Assembly (NCBI GenBank): GCA_035720945.1
Contig: DASTNK010000166.1
Coordinates: 1-20,369 of the forward strand
DNA from: SCQX01 sp035720945
GTDB taxonomy: Bacteria; Pseudomonadota; Gammaproteobacteria; Burkholderiales; Burkholderiaceae_B
Direction: 5' to 3'
Length of the DNA stretch: 20,369 nt
The notes under the pieces were generated by a model. That model saw only the letters and a program-made list of their open reading frames with translations. It ran no database searches and had not been told where the DNA came from. Position 1 is the stretch's first letter; each line of letters opens with the position of its first letter. Position numbers and translations under genes: made by a program. Below, one piece after another: positions 6,913 to 14,914 of the stretch.

Positions 6913-8058
6913 ATGGATTTCGTCGAATATCAGGGCAAGGCGATTCTTGCGGAGGCGGGCCTGCCGGTTCCGGAGGGCCGCCACTGCACGACGCCCGACG
7001 AGGCGGCAAATGCCGTCGCCGCGCTTGGCCCCTGCGCGGTGAAGGCGCAGGTGCCGGCCGGCAAGCGTGGCAAGGCGGGAGGGGTCCGCCTGGTCGAGAA
7101 CGCGCAGGAGGCCCGCGTGGCGGCATCCGACATCTTGAAGCTGACCATCGGCGGTCATGCGGTGGGAAGCCTGCTGGTCGAACGGCGTGTGCCGGTCGCG
7201 GGCGAATTCTACGCTGCGGTGATGAATGACGTTGCGGCGTGTGGACCGCTGGTCCTGTTCTCGCTGGAAGGCGGCATGGATATCGAGGAGATCGCGCAGG
7301 ACAGACCTGAGGCCGTATGCCGCATACCCGTGGATATCGAACGGGGGCTGTCGAGCCGCGGCGTGGCCGATGCTTTGTCCGGGTGCGATCTCGACAATAG
7401 AACGAAGCAGGCCGTGGCGGCGTTCCTCGTGCGCTTGTACGAAACCTACATTCAGGTGGACGCGGAGCTGCTTGAAATCAACCCGCTGGCCCGGCTCGAG
7501 GACGGAAGCCTGCTCGCGCTTGACTGCAAGCTGGCGGTCGACGATTCGGCGGCGTACCGGCAGGAAGCCATCGTGCGGCGTCGGGCCCCTGAACACCAGA
7601 CTGAACTGGAAGCGCGTGGGGCGGAGGCGGGGCTCAAGTTCATCGAGCTCGAGGGGAATGTCGGCGTGTTGGCGAACGGCGCCGGCCTGACGATGACGAC
7701 GATGGATGTGATCGATCATTTCGGCGCGCATCCATCCAATTTTCTCGAAATTGGCGGTGATGCGTACACGAAAGCCGAGCCCGCGTTGAAGCTGGTGCTG
7801 GCCAACCCGAACGTGAAGAGTCTGATCGTGAACTTCTGCGGCGCGTTCGCGCGCACGGATGTCATGACGGAGGGGGTTGTCAAGGCTTGGGAGGCCTTGA
7901 AACCGCAGGTGCCTGTGTTCTTCTCGATTCACGGCACGGGGGAGGATGAAGCGGTGCGCATCCTCAGGTCCCGGCTCGGGATCGAGGCCTACGATCGGAT
8001 GGAGGATGCCATCGTGGCCGCCGTGGAGGCGACTGGTTCGCTGGAGGTCGCCAAATGA
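6913..8058 (+). CDS. ADP-forming acyl-CoA ligase, beta subunit (SucC-like)
   Basis: A 381-residue homolog of succinyl-CoA synthetase beta, the nucleotide-binding subunit. With the alpha subunit it would make an acyl-CoA from a carboxylate, CoA and ATP through a phosphohistidine. The N-terminal ATP-grasp domain starts MDFVEYQGKAIL and contains GKRGKAGGVRLV. LLEINPLARL and the following ALDCKLAV carry the metal-binding acidic positions. The C-terminal ligase domain has NGAGLTMTTMDVIDHFG and FLEIGGDAY. The start is ATG 6913, preceded by AGGAGG at 6903-6908 that overlaps the dehydrogenase stop. It overlaps the alpha gene by 4 bases (ATGA). It sits with a dehydrogenase and transporter rather than TCA-cycle genes, so it is probably a catabolic paralog (for example sulfoacetate- or malate-type ligase) rather than housekeeping SucC. 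Confidence 0.88.
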   Translation: MDFVEYQGKAILAEAGLPVPEGRHCTTPDEAANAVAALGPCAVKAQVPAGKRGKAGGVRLVENAQEARVAASDILKLTIGGHAVGSLLVERRVPVAGEFYAAVMNDVAACGPLVLFSLEGGMDIEEIAQDRPEAVCRIPVDIERGLSSRGVADALSGCDLDNRTKQAVAAFLVRLYETYIQVDAELLEINPLARLEDGSLLALDCKLAVDDSAAYRQEAIVRRRAPEHQTELEARGAEAGLKFIELEGNVGVLANGAGLTMTTMDVIDHFGAHPSNFLEIGGDAYTKAEPALKLVLANPNVKSLIVNFCGAFARTDVMTEGVVKAWEALKPQVPVFFSIHGTGEDEAVRILRSRLGIEAYDRMEDAIVAAVEATGSLEVAK

Positions 8059-8915
8059 TTCTGGAGAAACATCATCGCGTGCTCGTCCAGGGCATCACTG
8101 GCCGGCAAGGTCGTTTCTGGACACAATGCATGCGTGACTACGGCACAAATGTCGTGGGGGGCGTCAACCCGAAACATGCCGGCGAACGGTGCTGTGATGT
8201 GCCGGTGTTCGCCACCGCGAAGGAAGCCGTGCAAGAACTGGGCGGCGTGGATTGCTCGGTCATGTTCGTGCCCCCGGCGGGGGCGCTGGACGCGGCGCTG
8301 GACGCGATCGATGCCGGCATCAAGCAGGTGGTGGTGCTGACGGAACATATTCCGGCGCACGACGTCATGCGCATCCACGCCGCGGCGCGCCGCGGCGGTA
8401 CGCGCATCATCGGACCGAACACGGCCGGCATCGTCACGCCGGGCGCGGCCTTCGCGGGCATCATGCCCGCCTTCAATCCACGTGTTTTTCAGCCGGGCGA
8501 TGTGGGGGTGGTTTCGCGCAGCGGTAGCCTGGGCACGCTGGTGTGCCTGGAGATCGTCAGCGCGGGGCGGGGCCAGTCGGCCTTCATCGGCGTCGGGGGT
8601 GACCCGATGCTGGGAACCACGACTGCCGAGGCTGTCCGCCGCCTGGCGGATGACGCGCGTACCGCGGCCATCGTCATCGTCGGTGAAATCGGCGGCGCGA
8701 TGGAAGAGGATGCGGCCGCGGTCGTGCGGGGCATAAGCAAGCCCGCCGTCGCCTTCATTGCCGGCCGCGCATCGCCACCCGGGAAAAAGATGGGCCATGC
8801 CGGGGCGATCGTGATAGGAAACCGCGGCGGCTACCAATCGAAACGGCGCGCCCTGGAGGAAGTGGGTGTTGTCGTCGTCGACACGCCGGCCGGGATAATC
8901 CAGGCTTTGCGATAG
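8055..8915 (+). CDS. ADP-forming acyl-CoA ligase, alpha subunit (SucD-like)
   Basis: A 286-residue homolog of succinyl-CoA synthetase alpha, which binds CoA and carries the phosphorylated histidine. The CoA-binding Rossmann part has VLVQGITGRQGRFW, and GVVSRSGSLG and GVGGDPMLGTT match the family. The active-site segment KKMGHAGAI places the phosphohistidine at His248, so the enzyme looks catalytically competent. GEIGGAMEEDAA is also conserved. The usual SucD sequence GPNCPG is here GPNTAG (residues 120-125), and the following loop is longer than in E. coli SucD, suggesting a substrate other than succinate. Translation is coupled to the beta gene through an ATGA overlap. It is the last gene of the operon; only a weak 5-bp hairpin (8927-8939) follows. 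Confidence 0.9.
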   Translation: MILEKHHRVLVQGITGRQGRFWTQCMRDYGTNVVGGVNPKHAGERCCDVPVFATAKEAVQELGGVDCSVMFVPPAGALDAALDAIDAGIKQVVVLTEHIPAHDVMRIHAAARRGGTRIIGPNTAGIVTPGAAFAGIMPAFNPRVFQPGDVGVVSRSGSLGTLVCLEIVSAGRGQSAFIGVGGDPMLGTTTAEAVRRLADDARTAAIVIVGEIGGAMEEDAAAVVRGISKPAVAFIAGRASPPGKKMGHAGAIVIGNRGGYQSKRRALEEVGVVVVDTPAGIIQALR

Positions 8916-9100
8916 CCGATTGTCATTGTGGAACCCACAGGCCTGGCTGTCCGGATAGGCTTGAAGCCGTTGCTGGTCCCGGGCTCCGCCTCATGAAGCT
9001 TGAGCGCGAGATCCGGCGCCACCGGCCAATCAAAGGGTTGTGTTGCAATTCGCTGCCCAGCCGCGCTTCCGGACACAAACGGAGCCCCGTTGCGGGATAC
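8916..9100. other. Convergent intergenic spacer
   Basis: About 185 bases between the ligase operon (plus) and the SDR gene (minus). It holds weak stems such as TGTGG/CCACA (8927-8939) and an AACGG/CCGTT stem close to the SDR stop. None has a T-run, so no intrinsic terminator can be called. Confidence 0.4.
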
Positions 9101-9823
9101 TCACACCAACATGCGCCCGCCATCGACAATCAGTACCTGGCCGGTTGTGTAGCCGCCACGCATCAGGTAGAGATAGGCCTGCGCCACCTCGGCCGGGTCG
9201 GCGGCCCTGGGCAGTGGCTGACGCTCGGTCATCTGGTTAATCACCTCTGCGGGCCATGGTGCCAACCGTTCGGTAAGCACCGGCCCTGGGCAGACCGAAT
9301 TGACCCGCAGCGGCGCCAAATCCAAGGCCAGACTGCGGACCAGGTGTTCTGTCGCACCGGCGAACGCAGTCGCCAGCGGAACGCCTTTCCTCGGCATATG
9401 GGCCAGCAAGCCGTCAGTGAGTGTGATCGACCCGTGCGCCGACAGATGCGGTTGAGCATGCTTGATCGCCATCAGCGCACCCCAAAAGCGCACCTTCAGA
9501 CCTTCACCCGCCGCCGCGATATCCAATTCCGACAGCGGGGCCGGCACGTGTGGCGCCTGATCCCCCGCCGTGAACACCAGATGGTCGAAGGCCTCGAGGG
9601 CGTCGAAGAAGGCGGCGACGCTGGCCTCGTCGCGGACATCCAATACCGCGCCCGAAGCGCCGGCACCTAACCGCTGCGTCGCGGCGTCGACCTTGGCTTG
9701 GTTGCTCGAACCGATCACTACTCGCGCGCCTTCGGTCAGAGCACCCTGGGCGACGGCGTACCCCATGCCGGAACTGCCGCCGATGACGACTACTGTTTGA
9801 TCACGCAGTGTGCATATGGACAT
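9101..9823 (-). CDS. SDR-fold protein lacking the canonical YxxxK catalytic residues
   Basis: A 240-residue short-chain dehydrogenase/reductase fold protein. The N-terminal nucleotide-binding motif is present as VVVIGGSSGMGYAVAQ (about residues 10-26), followed by VLDVRDEASV. The C-terminus has LRVNSVCPGPV and GQVLIVDGGRML, as in classical SDRs. Where a normal SDR carries YxxxK before LVRSLALDLAP, this protein reads TAFAGA, so both the tyrosine and lysine are replaced by small residues, and the usual catalytic serine site reads TDG. It may bind NAD(P) without typical SDR chemistry, or use other residues; such divergent members exist in proteobacteria. No strong ribosome site precedes the ATG. 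It lies downstream of, but 148 bases from, the MDR gene, so it may have its own promoter. Confidence 0.85.
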   Translation of the reverse strand: MSICTLRDQTVVVIGGSSGMGYAVAQGALTEGARVVIGSSNQAKVDAATQRLGAGASGAVLDVRDEASVAAFFDALEAFDHLVFTAGDQAPHVPAPLSELDIAAAGEGLKVRFWGALMAIKHAQPHLSAHGSITLTDGLLAHMPRKGVPLATAFAGATEHLVRSLALDLAPLRVNSVCPGPVLTERLAPWPAEVINQMTERQPLPRAADPAEVAQAYLYLMRGGYTTGQVLIVDGGRMLV

Positions 9824-9859
9824 GGCTGTAGGTCTCTCGAATCAGGGATGCGTTGACCG

Positions 9860-9881
9860 GGTAAGACGAGGAAGCCTTACC
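9860..9881. promoter_or_regulatory. Inverted repeat GGTAAG-N10-CTTACC upstream of the SDR gene
   Basis: Perfect 6-bp arms, 9860-9865 and 9876-9881, centred about 47 bases before the SDR start codon. The 22-bp size and position fit an operator. No regulator can be assigned, though the nearby LysR is one possibility. Confidence 0.35.
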
Positions 9882-9971
9882 TTCACGTCGACGAAAATGT
9901 TAATTGTAATCATTCAAGCGGGTTGTTCGGGGCCTTTGACGCGGTGGGCATCATGACGGCCCAAGACGCCA

Positions 9972-10988
9972 CTACGTAGCGTGCGCAAGTCGGACAAGCT
10001 GCTTGCCGAAACTTTTTCCGTCGAACAGGTCGATGAATGCTTGCGGCGCGTTTTCCAGCCCCTCGATGATGTTTTCGCGGTAGTGCAGCCTGCCGTCTCT
10101 GATCAGCTGACCGAGTCGAGCGACGGCCTCGTCGTTGCGATCCGCGTAGTCGTACACCACGAACCCCTGCATCAGGGCGCTTCTCTGGATCAGCAGCTCC
10201 GGCGCGAACCGCCCACTTTCAGAAGGGTGGTTGTATTGCGAGGTCTGCCCACAGATGACGATGCGCGCGTGATGATTGATCAGTGATAGAGCAGCCTGGG
10301 TGATATCGCCTCCCACGTTGTCAAAGTACACGTCGATTCCATCGGGACAGGCGTCGCTGAGCGCAGCGCGCAAGTCAGTGACAGCGCGGTAGTTGATGGC
10401 CGCGTCGAGCCCAAGCTCGTTGCGCAAATAATCCACTTTTTCGCGGCTGCCCGCTATGCCGACCACGCGGCAGTCTTCCAGCTTTGCCAGTTGTGCCGCC
10501 GTCATGCCGACGGCACCCGAAGCACCAGAAACCACCACGGTTTCACCCGCGCGCGGCTTGCCGATCTCCTTAAGCCCGAAGTAGGCGCAGAATCCCGGGA
10601 CGCCAACCACACCCAGATACGTCGACAGTGGCGCGACGTCGGGATCCACCTTCTTTGCCTTGCTGCCGTCGGAGATGGAGTAATGCTGCCAGGGGAGGCG
10701 TTCGTAGACGAAATCGCCGGCGGCGAAATGCGGATGGCGCGATATCACGACACGGCCGACAGAACGGCCGGTGAGCGGTTGCCCCACCTCGAAACCGGGT
10801 GAATACGATTTGGCTTCGGTCATCATGCCGCGCATGCCAGGATCCACTGATAAATACAGTGTCTGGATCAGCATCTCGCCGTCAGCCGGCTTCGGGATCT
10901 CGGTTTCAGCCAGTTTGAAATCGTTGTGCTGAGGTTTGCCCTGCGGCCGCCTGGCGAGCATGACCACTTGGTTGCGATGGTGTGCCAT
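9972..10988 (-). CDS. MDR-superfamily NADP-dependent oxidoreductase (CurA/YncB type)
   Basis: A 338-residue zinc-independent medium-chain reductase of the leukotriene B4 dehydrogenase / CurA / YncB group, which reduces the double bond of enones and similar compounds with NADPH. Diagnostic segments are LYLSVDPGMRGMM (about residues 45-57), GQPLTGRSVGRV, LGVVGVPGFCAYFGLKEIGK, and the nucleotide-binding VVVSGASGAVGMTAAQLAKL. GIDVYFDNVGGDI follows, and the C-terminus has GLENAPQAFIDLFDGKSFGK. Zinc ligands of alcohol dehydrogenases are absent, as expected. Length is normal for the family (330-345). GGGAG lies about 11 bases before the start. A LysR gene on the same strand ends 61 bases upstream. 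The physiological substrate cannot be told. Confidence 0.92.
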   Translation of the reverse strand: MAHHRNQVVMLARRPQGKPQHNDFKLAETEIPKPADGEMLIQTLYLSVDPGMRGMMTEAKSYSPGFEVGQPLTGRSVGRVVISRHPHFAAGDFVYERLPWQHYSISDGSKAKKVDPDVAPLSTYLGVVGVPGFCAYFGLKEIGKPRAGETVVVSGASGAVGMTAAQLAKLEDCRVVGIAGSREKVDYLRNELGLDAAINYRAVTDLRAALSDACPDGIDVYFDNVGGDITQAALSLINHHARIVICGQTSQYNHPSESGRFAPELLIQRSALMQGFVVYDYADRNDEAVARLGQLIRDGRLHYRENIIEGLENAPQAFIDLFDGKSFGKQLVRLAHAT

Positions 10989-11049
10989 ACGAAATCTACT
11001 CCCTCTGATTCAAAGCTATTTGGTTTCCGGGGCCAGCGTTCCCGCCCCG

Positions 11050-11943
11050 TCACTTCGCCGGCCTGGCAGCCTGTTCAAGCAACCAGTCGCGAAACAGCTT
11101 CACCTTGGGTGACAGCTCGAGCGCATCCGGATACACGATGAAGTAGTCAAAGACCCTTAGGGATGGTTGATCCCGCAACGGTCGAACCAATCGCCCGCTG
11201 GTCAATTCATCAGCAACCAGTGTGTCCCGGCCCAGCAGGATTCCTTGGCGTCCGGTCGCGGCTCGCACGGCGAGAACATAATCATCGAAGCGCGGGCCAC
11301 GCAGCGGCGCACGCGGCGCGATGCTTGCAGACTTGAACCACTCTTCCCAGGACGTGCCGTAAGTGTAGTGCAGCAGCGTGGTATCCAGTAGCTCCGATGC
11401 CGACCGGGGTAGACGGCCATTGCGGTAGTGCGGGCTGCACACTGGAAAGAGATCCACGGTCAGCAACTTTTCCGCGTGGAGCCCCGGCCAGATCCCCGCA
11501 CCATAGCGAAGCGCAAGGTCAATGCTCTCCAGATCGAAGTCGGCCAGCGCGTTCGTCGCACGCAGATTGATGTCCACCTCGGGATGACGTCGGTAAAAGT
11601 CAGGAAGCCGTGGTATCAACCAGCCAGCGGAGATCGAAGGGGTGGCACTAATATTGAGGACTCCCGCACGGGTGTCGGCACACAACTCGGCCACGCTGTC
11701 GGCAAAGCACGCCAGCCCGTCATGCACACGGGCATACAGACGCTCGCCTTCACGCGTTAGGAGCATGGATCGCCCCGCTCGGCGGAACAGCCTGTTGTTC
11801 AACCACGCTTCGAGCCCCCTGATTTGGTGACTCACCGCGCTCTGAGTCAAGGCGAGCTCGTCCGCGGCGCGGCTGTAACTCAAGTGCCGGGCAGCCGCTT
11901 CAAAGATCTGCAAGGCACGGAGTGGCGGCAGGCGATTCGGCAT
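11050..11943 (-). CDS. LysR-family transcriptional regulator (GcvA-like)
   Basis: A 297-residue LysR-type regulator. The N-terminal winged helix-turn-helix reads LPPLRALQIFEAAARHLSYS, then AADELALTQSAVSHQIRGLE (about residues 6-45), a pattern typical of the GcvA/AmpR-like subgroup. The effector domain follows, with the conserved LNISATPSISAGWLIPRLPD and DLALRYGAG segments. The length is standard. The ATG at 11943 lacks a good ribosome site, but the N-terminus aligns with family starts. It is divergent from the ketopantoate-reductase-like gene, across 241 bases, and upstream of the MDR and SDR genes on its own strand, so any of these may be targets. The effector is unknown. Confidence 0.93.
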   Translation of the reverse strand: MPNRLPPLRALQIFEAAARHLSYSRAADELALTQSAVSHQIRGLEAWLNNRLFRRAGRSMLLTREGERLYARVHDGLACFADSVAELCADTRAGVLNISATPSISAGWLIPRLPDFYRRHPEVDINLRATNALADFDLESIDLALRYGAGIWPGLHAEKLLTVDLFPVCSPHYRNGRLPRSASELLDTTLLHYTYGTSWEEWFKSASIAPRAPLRGPRFDDYVLAVRAATGRQGILLGRDTLVADELTSGRLVRPLRDQPSLRVFDYFIVYPDALELSPKVKLFRDWLLEQAARPAK

Positions 11944-12015
11944 CCGTAAATATTACTTCAACTCATGCCTGTCATTAAAAAACCTCGTTGGCGCCCAAGT
12001 CCGGCGGGGTATAGA

Positions 12016-12040
12016 GTCACAAGGGTGACGAGTGCGACTC
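12016..12040. promoter_or_regulatory. Paired small inverted repeats in the LysR / reductase divergent region
   Basis: GTCAC-aagg-GTGAC (12016-12029) is followed at once by GAGT-gcg-ACTC (12030-12040). They lie about 75 bases from the LysR start and about 145 from the reductase start. Such dyads between a LysR gene and its divergent neighbour are common regulator sites; assignment here rests on position. Confidence 0.3.
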
Positions 12041-12184
12041 ATCTTCGTCTGGAACGTGTCGGATGCCGGAGTTCACGGCCGTACATACAATCATGCCGTC
12101 GAACTGTCGCACGGCCCGCGCCCGGCCGAGGTCACGGCGCCTCACAGCAAATCAGCCGTTCACAACCATTGACGGGAGGGCCAC

Positions 12185-13120
12185 ATGCAACCACACGGAG
12201 CGATCTACATCCTGGGTTCTGGAGCGATTGGCTTGCCGCTGGCAGCGTATCTGACACATGCGGGCAGACACGCTGTTGCAGTGCGGACGAGCGTGGACGA
12301 CGTGCCAAAGAGCACAATTACTGTCAGTGTGGACAATGGCAGCAACAACATCAGCGTGGTCGTCGACACGATCTCCCTGACTCGGTTGACACGCCTTGAC
12401 GGGTTAATTGTCATAGCGGCCAAGTCGCACGCCAACCATGGAATCGCACGAATGCTGCATGAGAAGGGGGCCACTGGCCCCATCGTTATCATGCAAAACG
12501 GCATCGGTGTCGAAGAGCCTTTTCTCGATGCCTCGACGTCCCAGATCTATCGGTGTGTCCTGTACGCCACCAGCCGGGCCAGCTCCGGACATGCGTTCGC
12601 TTTCCGCCCCGTGACTTCTTCTCCGGTGGGTATCGCCAGAGGAACCGATGCAGGCTTGATGGAGTGTGTCAAGGAGCTGTCCACCGACGAGTTCCCGTTG
12701 CGCGCCGAGGGTGACATACAACGAGAAACATGGAAGAAGGCCATCATCAACGCCGTCTTCAACTCTATCTGCCCCCTGCTTGACGTCGACAACGGCGTGT
12801 TTGTTCGAGATGCCGCCACGGCAAGCCTGGCCAGACAACTGGTCAGAGAGTGCCTCATGGTAACGAAGCGACTCGACATGGACCTGGACGAACGCGAACT
12901 GATGGATCAGATCGCCGCGATCAGCGATCGATCCAGTGGTCAACCAATCTCGACGTTGCAGGACATTCGACGTGGCAGGCAGACCGAAATGCAGTACTTG
13001 AACTTGGAGATCGTGCGCGTCGCCGCAGCCATGCAACCCGCGTTGCCCCTTCCGAGGATCGATCTGCTGGGAAAGTTGATCGTTGCAAAGTCCTTGCTGG
13101 CCCAAAACGCGCGGCAGTAA
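12185..13120 (+). CDS. Ketopantoate reductase (ApbA/PanE) family oxidoreductase
   Basis: A 311-residue NADPH-dependent reductase of the 2-dehydropantoate 2-reductase family. The N-terminal Rossmann motif is IYILGSGAIGLPLAAYL (about residues 7-23). VIAAKSHAN matches the family KxxD/KSxx strand, and IVIMQNGIGVEE the conserved QNG motif. The C-terminal domain has TWKKAIINAVFNSICPLLDV, containing the catalytic lysine and asparagine, and the signature STLQDIRRGRQTEMQYLN. The length suits the family. GGGAGG sits 5 bases before the ATG. There is no pantothenate gene nearby, so it may be one of the many paralogs acting on other 2-oxo acids. GC is visibly lower than in the flanking transporter operons. 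Confidence 0.92.
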   Translation: MQPHGAIYILGSGAIGLPLAAYLTHAGRHAVAVRTSVDDVPKSTITVSVDNGSNNISVVVDTISLTRLTRLDGLIVIAAKSHANHGIARMLHEKGATGPIVIMQNGIGVEEPFLDASTSQIYRCVLYATSRASSGHAFAFRPVTSSPVGIARGTDAGLMECVKELSTDEFPLRAEGDIQRETWKKAIINAVFNSICPLLDVDNGVFVRDAATASLARQLVRECLMVTKRLDMDLDERELMDQIAAISDRSSGQPISTLQDIRRGRQTEMQYLNLEIVRVAAAMQPALPLPRIDLLGKLIVAKSLLAQNARQ

Positions 13121-13396
13121 CTCTCCATACGCGGCGTGGAAAGCCGCCGTGGACACCGAGAGCGGAGCCTGACGCGCGCCGATGATATCGATGGCATCGA
13201 AGGGAATGGAGATCGATCGAAGGCCGCGTGATGACTATCCGCGAATACCTCGGCTACTGCGATCATGGCCGTATCTAGATCAAACTAAAGGGGGTGAGTG
13301 CTGTTCAGTACAGAATCCAGCCCTCATCGGTTTAGCCGCCCAGTTTAGCTGTTCAATTTCTTGGGGTCAGTTCAAGTGAAGGCGCGGTTTTTCTTT
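13121..13396. other. Convergent spacer, lower GC, no gene seen
   Basis: About 276 bases between the reductase (plus) and the phosphoesterase (minus). It contains a weak GCGGC/GCCGC stem (13131-13147) after the reductase stop and a direct repeat GTTTAGC at 13330-13336 and 13343-13349. CTGTTCA also occurs twice (13301 and 13349). It could include a mobile-element remnant, but no transposase or clear terminal repeat is recognisable. Confidence 0.4.
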
Positions 13397-14914
13397 TCAA
13401 TGGCCCGTCTTCACAGCCGCCGCACGCCGCTTTGCCATCGTGACACGATGATCAATTTCCGAAAGATATTGAGCGGCCTGTGCCTGCGTCTTTATCGATT
13501 GCGCCCGATGCACGATGGCAGCCCGCTTTCGCGAGTCGGAAACCGCGAACTCGTGGCGCATGGCGATATGGAGGAACAGCGGCAAGTTCCCCCTCTCTGC
13601 GGATCCGTTGCCAGGCAGTGGGATCGGCCGGTCTTCCCCATCACCTCTCGTGTTAGTCAACGGGAGCATATCTGGCGCATCTTTCCTGGGCTCCGGAAGT
13701 GTCAGTAGGGTGTCGACCGAGTTCGCTGCTGCATCACGTTTAGTCAAGGAGGGCAATTCGAAGATTTTTTCGATGGTCTTTGGGATTGAACTGTGGTCGT
13801 ATGCCCGGTGGTCAATTGTTCCTGCCGGAATGCGGGGAGAGATGACGACAGCAGGGACCCGAACCCCCAATTGGGTGAAATCGAATCCGTACTGGTTATA
13901 CGTCGAACCTGGTTTGGTATCGCCTGGGGCTACGGCCTTTCCTGGAGGAATATGATCGTAAAATCCGCCGTGTTCATCCCATGAAATGATCAACAGACTG
14001 GATTCCCAAAGTGGTGACTCCTTAATTGCTTCGTACACCCGCTTGATCAAGTTTTCGCCGCCCGCTGCGTTATCCATCGGATGCTGGGAGGTGCCGCCCC
14101 GGAACGTTCCGGAGACCATGTCACCATAGTCTGGTTCGATCCAGGTCAGGCGGTAGGGATACGCTCCTCCTTTGAGGTCAGCAGCCAAATCGTCGACAGA
14201 ATGCACGTCAAATGTGCTGATGCCTTTCAAAGCGCACACCAGGGGGAACTGGTTCCCTGCGTAAATCCTCCATGCTTCGCTTCCGAACTTCGTGCTCAGA
14301 GCATCGAAAATGGAACCATTGACGTACGAGAACCCATCCAACCCCTCCCAGGTCAGCAACTCGAGGCTTGCAGGGCTGTGGTCCAACCCATTGGACGAAG
14401 CCCCCATGGCAAAGAGTCGATTGGGGAAAGTGGGTCCCGGCAGAGAGGCGTGCCAGCCGTCACAAACGGCGAAACTCTTGGCCAGAGTGTTGAGCACCGG
14501 CAGTTGATCGGCGGCAAAACCGTCCATGATCTGGCCGAAATTCCCCACCGCGCCGCCCTCTTCCTTGGTGTGTGACCGGGCATAGTCGCTGACGAAGCCA
14601 CTGTTGTTGATCTTGGGATAGGGTTGCCCCCTTTCGTAGATCGCCTGCGTTCCGCAGAGCTGCTCGAGCACGTCGAGAAACTCGTGTGCTGGGTCGACCG
14701 CAACTGGCTCGTGAAACGGCTGCCCGACAACGTACCTCGCACCGAGGTAGCCATTGTGCTCCGACTTGGTTAGACCTTCCAAAGAGGTTGCGACAGGTGG
14801 ATTCGTTCCTGCTTGCGTGCCCGTGATCCCGGAAAATCCGAGCATGTGATCAAAGGACCGGTTCTCCAGGAGCAAGACGAAGATATTCTTTATTTCTCCA
14901 GCTGATGCAGCCAT
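13397..14914 (-). CDS. Phosphoesterase of the bacterial phospholipase C family, no signal peptide
   Basis: A 505-residue enzyme of the phosphoesterase family PF04185 (non-haemolytic phospholipase C, acid phosphatase AcpA and relatives), metal-dependent hydrolases of phosphate esters or phospholipid head groups. The N-terminus carries the metal-binding signature as IFVLLLENRSFDHMLGFSG (residues 11-29). Next comes SLPGPTFPNRLFAMGASSNG, then LLIISWDEHGGFYDHIPPG near residue 310 and GVRVPAVVISPRIPAG. DHRAYDHSSIPKTIEKIFEL closes the catalytic part. The signature begins only about ten residues from the start and no signal peptide precedes it, whereas secreted phospholipases C have a Tat leader. AGGGGGA lies just before the ATG. 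It stands alone, with both neighbours on the opposite strand, and has lower GC than they do. The exact substrate is unknown. Confidence 0.9.
   Translation of the reverse strand: MAASAGEIKNIFVLLLENRSFDHMLGFSGITGTQAGTNPPVATSLEGLTKSEHNGYLGARYVVGQPFHEPVAVDPAHEFLDVLEQLCGTQAIYERGQPYPKINNSGFVSDYARSHTKEEGGAVGNFGQIMDGFAADQLPVLNTLAKSFAVCDGWHASLPGPTFPNRLFAMGASSNGLDHSPASLELLTWEGLDGFSYVNGSIFDALSTKFGSEAWRIYAGNQFPLVCALKGISTFDVHSVDDLAADLKGGAYPYRLTWIEPDYGDMVSGTFRGGTSQHPMDNAAGGENLIKRVYEAIKESPLWESSLLIISWDEHGGFYDHIPPGKAVAPGDTKPGSTYNQYGFDFTQLGVRVPAVVISPRIPAGTIDHRAYDHSSIPKTIEKIFELPSLTKRDAAANSVDTLLTLPEPRKDAPDMLPLTNTRGDGEDRPIPLPGNGSAERGNLPLFLHIAMRHEFAVSDSRKRAAIVHRAQSIKTQAQAAQYLSEIDHRVTMAKRRAAAVKTGH

Noticed and set aside
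13301..13355. Short direct repeats (GTTTAGC, CTGTTCA) considered as a CRISPR or IS end
   Set aside because: Only two copies each, 7 bases long and unevenly spaced; no transposase or cas gene nearby.
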